Below, in pieces: positions 22,673-32,025 of a stretch of 35,773 nt of DNA. The translations under genes and the position numbers were made by a program. This stretch comes from Diplosphaera chodatii (lineage: Eukaryota > Chlorophyta > Trebouxiophyceae > Prasiolales > Stichococcaceae): the NCBI GenBank assembly GCA_032358165.1, contig JAALGY010000006.1, forward strand, positions 1 through 35,773. The letters run 5' to 3'. A model generated the notes under the pieces. The model ran no database searches. It was not told the origin of the DNA and worked only from the letters and a program-made list of their open reading frames with translations. The number at the start of each line of letters is the position of its first letter. Position 1 is the stretch's first letter.

Positions 22673-23238
22673 CGGCCTGCCGGCTGCGCCCTGAGCCATT
22701 AGACAGACCGCGACGGTTGCGACATCCTGCATGCAAGCAGCACCTGTGGTGAGCGGCACACCCTGCTGGCAGAGCTGCAAGCGTTTTGCGAAACCAGCGC
22801 TGGCCGTGGTGCTGACGGGCCAGCTCACCCCATGCAGTCGGCTCCAGACTGCAAGACGCACGGTGACAGCCCTGCACCTGGTGCTGACACGGCTGCACGG
22901 ACCTCGGCTCCCCCCTGCTACAGGCGGAGCGGCCTGCCGGCCGCCAGCCGCGCTGCTGGTTGACGCCTCAGCAGGAAAGGCGCCAGCCGTCACTGTCCAG
23001 CCGCTGCAGACATTTGGTGCGCGCATCAGCGGCAGCGTGCGCAGCATTGCTGGTTGCTGCAGGTGCATAAGCAAGCAGGTACGTTCTATTGCTGGCAAGC
23101 ATAAGGCTGCAGGAGAATACCATTTGTCACTGAGACATCGTGAAAGACATACGCACCCTGACAGGATGGCCAGGCAGCACAAGACTTGCCACAGGCGCCC
23201 AGCGGTTGCCACCACGCTCCAGCGGCAGCTGGACCGTC
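22673..23238. other. Inter-unit spacer between copy C U-box stop and DHQS fragment B
   Basis: Matches the spacer at 15,477-16,055 over most of its length. It extends from the breakpoint inside the DHQS exon 7 remnant to the stop of copy C. Both strands contain open frames of about 100 codons that are preserved in the two spacers, but no domain is recognised. It includes a GAAAGACATACGCACCCTGA block shared exactly with the other spacer, which may be 3' UTR sequence. Confidence 0.5.
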
Positions 23239-23932
23239 CTACAGGCGACCTGAAGCCTCAATGATTTGCCGCAGGGCATGGTTGGGCAGCAGGTCTGTGG
23301 TGGCCAGCTGCTGTCCGGTGACCGGGGAGACGCTGTGAGTCTGCAGCCACTGAGCGATTGCCGGCTCCTCATAGCTGTGGCCGTCGCCGACGCACAGCGT
23401 CGGTCGCACCATCACCTCCTGCAGAGAATCACATGTGGGGTCATTGAGATGCCGCCCGAAGTCGTGTAATTAGTCACAGGCTGCAGTGTGGGCTTACCTG
23501 CAGGTCAAACCCAGGTCAAACCAGCCGTTGGACAGCCTATGCCTGTGAGACGCAGACCTGAGTGATGGGGCACAGCATCCACGCAGGCGGCTGCTGCTGT
23601 TGCTGTGGCTCCACATCTGCTGCCGCTGCATTGCTGTCCCCCCCTGATGTGCTGCCTGCTGAGGGACCCTTCTCCATCGCTGCGCCATCTGCCAGGCTCA
23701 TGCGCTGCAACCCGGCGGCTGCGTCCGCAGCTGTCCATGCGCCGTTGCCGGATGCAGCGTGTGCAGCAGTGCCGCCGGTCTGGCCATGCTCAGGCAGCGC
23801 TGGGGCAGCAGAAAGGGGCGCAGCGGCAGCTGCTGCGGCTGCTGCGGCTCTGGCTGCGGCCTTCTTGCGGGCACGCTTTTCGGCTGCCTTGCTGGGCGCC
23901 GTCGCCGCTGCTTTGTCCCCATCCTCAGCAGC
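23239..23932 (-). CDS. U-box C-terminal exons of copy C (frame intact)
   Basis: The exon pair 23932-23558 (125 codons) and 23418-23239 (59 codons plus stop) has the same lengths and phases as in copy B. It encodes AAEDGDK..., a basic segment, ten alanines, Q5, PPAWMLCPITQ, and then EVMVRPTLCVGDGHSYEEPA with QWLQTHSVSPVTG and LLPNHALRQIIE, i.e. a complete C-terminal U-box. Replacements relative to copy B are few (A to P and S to A before QWLQ; HS to QI in the last helix) and leave the core residues alone. An in-frame ATG lies just 5' of the first exon's acceptor. Likely role: E2 docking in protein ubiquitylation, if expressed. Confidence 0.8.
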
Positions 23933-26900
23933 CTGCAGCATGCACATGCTCGGGCAGGGTGTACACGTTACAGCTGGAAACTGCTTACACATTACAGGCA
24001 CATTACAGTGTCGCAGTGGACAGCACATGGCCTTGTGCTGCAGTGGGGTGCCGGACGCGACCCGCTGCAGCATGCGCATCGCAGGCAGTCAGAGTGCTGT
24101 CATGTGTGGTGCTGCTCATGATGGCAGTGCCACAAGTCAATGAGGGGAGGAGTGCATGCAGCAGCAGCCAGACGCAGGGCTCACACCAGGAGTTCCCGCA
24201 TGGCGGCATCGGCGGCAGCCTGCGCTCGCCCCGAGTCCGCGCCGGCGCCGGTGCCGCCAGCTGACGCGGCACAATCAGCTGCCAGCGCTGCCGCGTGCAG
24301 GGCCTCTCTGACCTCCTGCACGCCCCTCAGCAGCAGGGACTTCCGCACTGGCGACTGCTCCTTGAGCATGTTCTGTCAGCAGCAAAGAGACGCTCAGGGT
24401 GAAGTGAGGGTTAGCATGCTGCCGCCAGCATACATCCTTGACGATCATCGGGCATGCCATAGCACTCCATCTGTCCTGACGTCGTGCCTCTTTGGCACCA
24501 CCAGACAGCCAGTCTCAAGCATAGGAACAAGATGCGGTGCCGGGTGCCGGGTGCGAGCACAGCTCACCTCAGCCACCTCGGCAACGTAGTCCTTCCACGC
24601 GGTCAGATCGTCCTGATCCCATGAGGCCTGGCAGACTGCCTGCTACGGGGTGGGACTGCGCGGGGGCCGCAGCAGTACTGCCAGCGTTCGCATGGTGGCA
24701 AGGAGCGGCTGCAGCGCCGGGGCCGGCACAGGCCTGTGCGACGGACTTTGCTAGGGTTACAGGCACTGGATAGGTGAGGTGGGACAACAAGTTGCAAGCG
24801 GCAGTCGGCTGCAAGCGGCTGCACCAAAGTGCTGCCTTTGGCAACCGCATGACGCGTCAGTGCCATCCGGATGGGATATCATGCGCAATCACAATGACAA
24901 GCATCTCGAGCACACTGCCTGATCGTTATGCCTCCCGCAAGCCGCAACAGGGTGTAGATCGTGGCGCTGCCCATCCGCTGTGCTGTGGAGGGACCACAGG
25001 CTCGCACCAGCCTGGCCGCCAACTCCGCGCGGGCCTGCACAGACATGTCATTGATCAGGCTCTGGCCGCAGCATCTCGCTGCACTTCCTGGTACCATGTC
25101 CATTGCACGCCGCCAAGGCCTCGGACAACCCTGCCAGCGGACCGGCGCATGATTGGCCAGATTGTCTCGTCAGGGGGGTCATCGCCTCTCTTTCCATGCC
25201 ATGACAACTCATGGTCCCACGTAGGGTCAGCCACATGACTCACCTGGTGCGCCTGCAATACCCCTGTGCCGAAATGACCCGGCTTCGATTGTTGAGTGTA
25301 GCGCAGGTCTTCGATCTGCACGCTTGAGAGCCCTGCAACATGTGCGCAGGAGCCAAACTCAGACACAGCACCAGGCATGTCCGAGCAGATGCAGCACTGC
25401 ATTGTGAGTGCACAATGGCGAAACCGGCAGCCAGTGTGCTGTCCCCATATGATAGTAGCGTCGTACAAAATCCTGCCAGATCTGCTGCAAGCTACGCAGG
25501 TTGACAGAATGCGCCGTGACAGCCACCCACGCACCCAGCAGAGCGCGGGCAGCATTGCAGCACACGGTGACCAGGTGGTCTGCCGGCTGCCGCCGCGCCT
25601 TCTGCTCAGCAGCTGCCGCCACTGTGGTGACCGCCGCTTCCAGCACGGCGGCGGCTGCCCTCAGGTCGTGCATGCACTCCTCCCGCAGCGACAGTTCGGT
25701 GCACGAGCTGCTGTGCCCCTCGTCCTCCGCACGAGCCTGGCAGACAGCAAATGAGTCGACCGCTGACACACCGGTCAAATACTGAGCGTGAGCGTGAGCA
25801 TGCGGCTGCATGCACATCGCATGGTTGTTAGGAGGCAGGTACATGGTGAGGGCTGCCCACCAAGCGATACAGCCAGGGTCGACTACAAGTCGTGATCCCA
25901 CCTGGACATATTGCTGCAGCGTGCCTGCACGGATGCAGCATACTGCTGCGAGGGTTGTCAGCCGGTTGGGCACCGGTTCCTGCTCCAGGGCTGCCACGCT
26001 CGCAGTGGTGGCAGGAGGCAGCAGCAGCTGCGTCGTTGTGCCCAGGTGAAACGCTGCCTGCTGCATGTAGCGGCCTCGCTGCCGCCGCTCGCGTTGCTGC
26101 ACCACCTGCTGCGGGCCGCAGTCACGATCTGCGCCGCTGCCGTGGCTGCAGGCAGCGGCGCTGCTGGACTCATCCTGTGCCCAGCACGCCATGATCGACG
26201 TCGCAACTGCCAGCGTGGCTGACCATTTGTGCCCTGTGGCTGCTGTGTGCGGAACGGGCCAATCGCGCTTCGCGCCGACCTCGACTGCATGTCGAAGCAG
26301 CATAGCCAGCCTGCTCAGTGCTGCCGCCTGCGGCAAGCACCCATTGGCAGGATCGGCAGAGGCATGTTGGGAGCGCGTCAATGGGCCGACCTGTTGACTC
26401 TTTTCAGCCTCCATTGTGCCAAGCACTGCGAGTCAACTCAACAAAACACCTGTGCTGCAGTTGGCGGGGTGGCGCCCTCTGCTCCTGGGTCCTTCTTGGG
26501 CAACGCGTGTACAGCCGCTGCCAAGGCATCCATCAGGCTGATGAACAGCGCTTGCTGCGCGGCTGCTGTCGAGTCCCCCATCCAGAATGCACTTTTCACC
26601 AGATGTATCGCCGTGGGGCTGCAGACGACACCACATCAACATGAGACACCGCAGGTGGCCTCCCAAGCAGTGCGCGAGGGGGAACAGAGGGAACACTGAC
26701 GTTTCGTGCAGCATGTCTGTGAAAAGCTGACGTCTGAACCAGCATGCAAAACCTCAGATGCAAGCGTCTACGGTTGCAGGGTCGTGTGCTTGGAAAAGCG
26801 GACTGCCATCTTGTTGGGCAGTGGAAAACAGCATAGCGTGTGAAGGCGCAGCACTTGTCGGGGAAGAGGAAGGTGCAGAGGTGTCTTCAGGTGCTCAGCC

Positions 26901-28730
26901 AGCAGATGCAACATGGAATGTCTGCACCTGATGGTGACCGGACCGCGCTGCAGGGCCGCCTCGTAGGCCATTAGCGCTTCCATGCCAGCGCTGTAGGCCG
27001 CCACCGCAGCTGGTGATATTGCAGCAGTCGACCTTGGTGCCGGAAGCAGGTCACCGCTACTCCCACGCCTCACCCCCATGTAATGCGTCGAAAGCGCCTG
27101 TCCACAACAGGTGACACCCTAAGAATTCGGCAAGTGCAATTACGACGCATACACAGGCGCATTTGCCGCCAACAGCAGCCGGACAGTCGGGCATCCAGCT
27201 GGACGCGTGCACTTCAGCGCGATCAAGGCTCGTTCTTCACCACTGTGGACTCACCTGCAAGCCGCACATGACCGCATGCGCCCACACAGAGTCCAGCTGC
27301 TGCTGCAGCTGATCAGCGAGCAGCTGGTGCTGCACGTCGCCACACGCAGGCTCCTGTGCTGACCCCTGCTCCCCCGGCTGCACACCAACCGCATGGCCGA
27401 CCCTGCTGTCCAAGACCGGCGGGTGCCGTCGTGCTGCCATGCCAGGCTGCTCGCCAGCAGCTTTGGCGTCGCCATCAAGATCAGCCGCAACTGGTGCCAC
27501 CGCTGTGCATGTGGCGCCCGCCGCTGTGGCATCGGCAGCAGCGCCTGCAGCTGCAGCCGGCTCCTGTCCGCAGCCGAAGCCAGGACGTTCGCATGCAGCG
27601 CCTCGCTGCACTCGTGCAGCAGCTGCAGCAGGGGCGCCTCGTCGTCAAGGCCGCCGGCGCCGCAGCTTATATCTGCCAGCTCCATCGTGTACAGAACCGA
27701 CATCTCCCTTGACAAAAGCGGGGCGGTGCCGCCATTCGCTGCAAACCTGCAGCAGGCATTCGTCTGTTTCTTGCTGCATAGAAGCAAGCCCAGCATGGGC
27801 GCATATTTGCTACAGTTTGGTCATGAATTTGGTCAATAACGCTGTTGTCCTGCTTTAGCGCGCAAACATTCTGTCTTGCTGGCTTGCTGCAGTCCCAGCT
27901 CGAGTCAGTACCGTAGCCTCCCATGCAGGGGCGTACCCGAGGCAGGCCATGGCTGCTGGCAACAGCAGGGGGCGTGGGTTGCTCGGCTGCCCGTCAGTTT
28001 CCGCTGTGAACATGTCGCTGCTGGCCAGCGTCAGGATGCAAATGGCGGGGAGAGCATCCGGGTCCCAGGCTGCCGCTGCTGCCATAAAGGCCGGCCGCAG
28101 GAGAGCGTCACCGAGCCGCTCGCCAGCGCGCGACAGCGCTGGCCCCGCAACTTCAAGCGGGTGCTCGAAGTTATGGTCCTGCAGCAAAACAGCCGGCACC
28201 GGGGTCTGTTTGACTTCCAATCACGTGTACGATGTGACTCACTGCAGCTGCTCGCAGTGTTTACAGCTCTTCAGCATGCAGACATAGCTACACGGGTCTG
28301 TGGGTGGGCGCCTGCTGAGCTTGTCACTCGCCAGCAGTGCAGGTATCGCACCGCTGCGGTGTCATGGATGCAGAGGTTCAGCGCTGCAGCAGACACTGCC
28401 GCAACCCTCATGTCTGGTACATTCAGCAGGTTCAGCAGGCAGTGGATTTGCATGACGACCTCGTCCCTGGGGGAGCTCACGCGCCTGCAAAATCGCGATG
28501 TATGCCGTGAGGTTCAGTCTGACTGAAGTGCTCAGCACAAATGTTTGCCATCCATTAAGTAGGATCACTCACCCCCCATGCATACGCCGCAGTGCAATGA
28601 GCATTGTGCTCGGCGTCACCGACGATGTGCCCATCGCGCCAGTTAGGAGGGCAGCTAGATTGTCATCATCCAGCAATACCGGGTCCTGGCCACGATCTGT
28701 CTCTGCGGAAGCACTGCAATGCGCTGCCAT
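23239..28730 (-). pseudogene. ARM/HEAT-like U-box protein gene, copy C (lesioned)
   Basis: Exons by homology and phase: 28730-28573 (start MAAH, preceded by another ATG), 28484 to ~28330, 28213-27937, 27746-27255, 27118-26928, 26618-26450, 26327-25902, 25736 to ~25490, 25332-25244, 25034 to ~24930, 24733-24568, 24372-24187, 23932-23558 and 23418-23239. This copy sits directly downstream of the complete DHQS-II gene, so it is probably the ancestral locus. Helical repeats such as MQIHCLLNLLNVPDMRVAAV support an ARM/HEAT-like fold. Lesions: a 1 bp deletion near 27,561-27,572 in exon 4; an in-frame TAG at 24643-24645 in exon 11, where copy B has GAG; and the exon 2 donor position reads GG, not GT (28331-28332). 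If the exon model is right, a full-length product is not made. Confidence 0.68.
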
Positions 28731-28916
28731 CATAAGATGCTGTGCGCGCTGCGCGCGTGTATGCAGGTGATTGCCAGATCAACGCCAGTGTCTTCCTATA
28801 CGCACTTGCAACGGTACACGCTGCTTGCTGTGTGAAAGCTGCGCAAGAGCATGGCGCTTCAAGCAGAAGTTGATGCACCCGGCCGACTGGGGCGCTCATG
28901 GTGTTGGGGTTGACAG

Positions 28917-28925
28917 TGTCAGACA
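28917..28925. promoter_or_regulatory. Conserved TGTCAGACA motif upstream of copy C
   Basis: Same word as in copies A and B, 187 bp upstream of the ATG at 28730. Here it is followed by a second GTCAGACAGC copy ten bases on. Proposed as a promoter element from positional conservation alone. Confidence 0.35.
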
Positions 28926-29318
28926 GCGTCAGACAGCATCTGCACCGGGTGCATTTGCCAGTTGCGGCAACATCTAGCAGCGATACGCGTCAACATTGCT
29001 CCCTCGCTTGCATTGACATCGGCAGCAGTCTCCGCTGAGTGCGGCAGGCGATGACAGGAGTCGTGTCGATGGCAATGCTGTTGTGGGTGTTCCTCATGCG
29101 CATGGCATGCAGCCAGTTTCGAGCGTCGATTGCCCCAGCAGCATGCATTTACGACTGCTGCCACTCACAAGGATCAATCTTGATCGGAACTACTATCGAA
29201 AATACTCTGCACAGATGTACGCCGGATTGCTGCCAAGCTGCGCTGTTTGAGAGGTGCAGCCTCACATGGACCGCATCCAACTTACTGCTATGCTGCTCAA
29301 AGAAACTCCAGCTGACAG

Positions 29319-31444
29319 TTACCGCTCGGATATTTGCTCCTCGATCGCGACCCCTGTATGCCTTGCTGCACCCTGCCGCAGCACGTACACCCGGCTGGAC
29401 CCAACCGTCAGCTGCGACACGGATGTGGCCTGCCAGTCCTGTCCGCCATCATCTGCGGCGCTTGCCCCAGCCGCGCACGGCCCGACAAGCCTGACCGTCT
29501 CCGCGTTCTGGAGCATGGTGCTCCACACCTCGCCATCATCCGCTGTGGCCTCCACCAGCACCAGCGGCCGCCGCTCCACCTGCAGGTTTTGCAGCACGTG
29601 TCTATGCACAGCCTCACTGGCACAGCATTCACATGTGAGGTGCGGGCGGTTCAACGCGGTCAGGGCAGGCCAGCGGCACCTTGACACGGCCGACTGTGGC
29701 GCTCCTGGTGCGCCCCTCTGCATCTGCAACCTGCACCACCTTGCCGCTGCACAGCTCGGCGAGGTAGGCCGTCCTGCTGCCGTCCTGCTCCCCTCGGGTG
29801 TATGCATGCACCTGCAATGCAGACTCGCCTGTTCAGCGTGAGCCAATCCCCTAAATGAGCAGCTGCATTCAGAGAGCATGCAGGTTGAGTGTTGCACTTG
29901 ATGCTCAACAAAAGCTCACCGGCCCGGCATTCACACGGAACGGCCGGCTGTTGATGTATGCAGACTCAGCGCACTCCGAGTGCACCAGGAACAGCCCGCG
30001 TGCAAAGCTGCCCACCAGGAGGCCCTCGCCGGGAATCATGTTGGAGCACAAGTCCACGCACACCCTGCAGCACAAGGCTGCGATGTCACACGTCTGCCTT
30101 GCATAGCTCAGCCGCCTTAGCATCTGCACGCTGCACCAGGTTCCATTCTTCCGTTCACCTGTCGCCCATGCCCACTGGCTGCAGCCGTGTCACAGTGGCC
30201 ACGTCATACTGCAGCCGCTGCGCGCTCTGCTGGATCGTTTGCTGGAGGTACCCTGCCAGCTCCTTGACCTGCAAGCATCTGCAGCGGCCCTCAAGCCTCA
30301 TCCGCTCTTCTGTGAATAATATGGTGCACATTCCTTCCTGTCAATACGCAGGCATCACCAGCATGACCTGTAAAGACGCTCAGCCAGCTGCCCCACCTGC
30401 ACGGGGTCGTCGGTGCGCAGCAGCACGCCGTCAACGCCGCGCTCCAGGGCCTCCAGCTTGACCCGCGCGTCGTCCGCTGACACCGCCGTCGCCATCAGCT
30501 TCACGGCGCTGTCCTGGGCAGGGTGACCAGGGACAAGATCGAACATCGGCCCCTTACTGATGTCATGTATTGCAGTGAGCGGTAGGTTTCATGAGGAAGG
30601 CAAGGAGTGTGCGCACCTGGAACGCAGCAACCAGGTTCTCTGCTGGGATGCTCTGCCAGTCCACAGCGTCCATGATCACAGCTGGCAAGGACGTGTCGCT
30701 TGCCAGAGCTGCCACGACCTCGACATCTGCCCTGCTGCTGACGCGCCGCACCTCCGCTGCCAGCTTCTGCAGAGTGACATAGGCTGTCAGTCAAGCATGA
30801 TACTGCAGCAGCGCCGGCGACATGGCGATCATGGCGGCATCGTAGATAGCCAGACGCAGTTGTGTCCTCACCCGATCTTGGCCCTGCCCATCCCAGACAT
30901 GCACTGCATCTGCCTCTGATTCGAGCCATAGGCTATCTGGGATGGCTGCTATCCTGTCCCACTGGGCTGCTAACTCGCTGCCGTCTGTTATGTCAAAGAC
31001 GAAGTGCTGGACCCCCGCCTCAATTGCTGCTGTGAAGGCTGCCTGCGTGTGCATACACAGTTCCTTGAGCTGCTGCACGCGTCGTGTTGAGTGCACAGCC
31101 TGCCGAGGAAAGTCTGCCCCTGATGCATTACTCACCTTGTTGGCGGTCTGCACCCAGAGAGACTTGGTGCTGCCGCCAGCTGTGCCATTGCTGTTGTTGG
31201 TCATGTCTGCTGCCGTCAAAGACATCGCTGTGACAGGTTCGCTTTGTGCAGAACTCGCCGCTAGCAGTGTGCGATGCCGCTGTGACTGACCAGGGACGGT
31301 GCTGTGGCCACTTGCAGCATTACACCTGATCTGCAGGCGTTGCCGCTGAAGTCTGCACGGCCTGGGGTCAAGCCCAGGTGCCACAGATGATCTGGTATTG
31401 TTCTGCCAAGCACATTGCCCGATGGAGTCGAATGAGAGCGACAT
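29319..31444 (-). CDS. 3-dehydroquinate synthase II homologue (plastid-type), 8 exons
   Basis: Eight exons join with agreeing phases into 464 codons: 31444-31136, 31042-30872, 30766-30617, 30513-30397, 30268-30159, 30064-29920, 29811-29680 and 29579-29319. The first ~60 residues are rich in Ser, Arg, Gln and Ala, with a cleavage-like RCNAASG, as in plastid transit peptides. Family marks in order: [129 protein letters not shown]. Archaeal members convert an amino-dideoxy-heptulosonate to 3-dehydroquinate with NAD+; in plants and algae, which also have ordinary AroB, the role of this homologue is not settled. The start ATG at 31444 heads an open exon with a GTGAGT donor. No lesions seen. Confidence 0.93.
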
Positions 31445-32025
31445 CCTGTCAGCATGATTGATGCATGGCGCTGCGGTGGGTGTGCAAGACCCAAACTACA
31501 TGCTGCCTCCGATACGCACGGAGTCGCACGGTGGACGATGCGACTAGAATGTCAGGGCGATAGGCTGGCGTTGAGGCTGACAGAATGCAGAACATGTGTC
31601 CGTGCATGCCAATGTGAGCATGTAGCAGCAAGCTATGTAGGGGCCCGCTAACCAGCTAACGACACTAGGTGTGGTGTCGACTGTCGAGGCCAGCATCACC
31701 GTGGGAGGCAGTAGATCATAGTTTGCAGGCGTGCCGCCTCGTGAAGGCACCACACAATCGATCAGCATCTGGGTCGTGGGACGCGCCCCATCTCATAGTT
31801 CGACGGTTCGCTTTGATGTGGTGATTGCCACCCTCTCAGCAGCAACGATCTGGCACCACGCAGTTGCGGTTCGTAGGCGTGCAGCCTCACGGCAAAGGCC
31901 TTCGAGGTCTGTTTGGTGGCAGCCTTGTCGTGTTGCATACCCAGTGGTCCTGCAAGACTCGATCTTCCTCAGGTACTGAACAGCAGTAGCGCCGCATCAC
32001 AGGGAGACGCCCGGGTGGTTGACAG
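31445..32025. promoter_or_regulatory. Divergent intergenic region (probable bidirectional promoter)
   Basis: The 581 bp between the two oppositely oriented start codons contain no exon chain, and a stop lies in frame two codons upstream of the plus-strand ATG. Both promoters and 5' UTRs must fit here. I do not see a clear TATA box; GTCGCACGGTGGACGATGCGAC near 31,526 contains imperfect inverted GTCGCA/TGCGAC ends. Confidence 0.5.

Noticed and set aside
23605..24264. Long plus-strand frames opposite the U-box exons (also 16369-16875)
   Set aside because: They are antisense to exons 13-14, whose U-box motif, phases and cross-copy conservation fix the minus strand as coding. GC-rich Ala/Gln codons leave the opposite strand open by chance.
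9905..28730. Frameshifts explained as assembly or sequencing errors
   Set aside because: Possible for the C/G run near 18.65 kb, but the flanking genes are free of indels over 19 exons, and the array also has a nonsense codon and splice-site changes, so true decay is favoured. Reads would decide.
30368..30397. Extended exon 4 of DHQS-II ending at a TTTACAG/GTCATG donor
   Set aside because: That donor leaves the wrong phase for the next exon; the GTGCAG/GTGGGG donor at 30397 keeps the frame and gives better continuity with the family.
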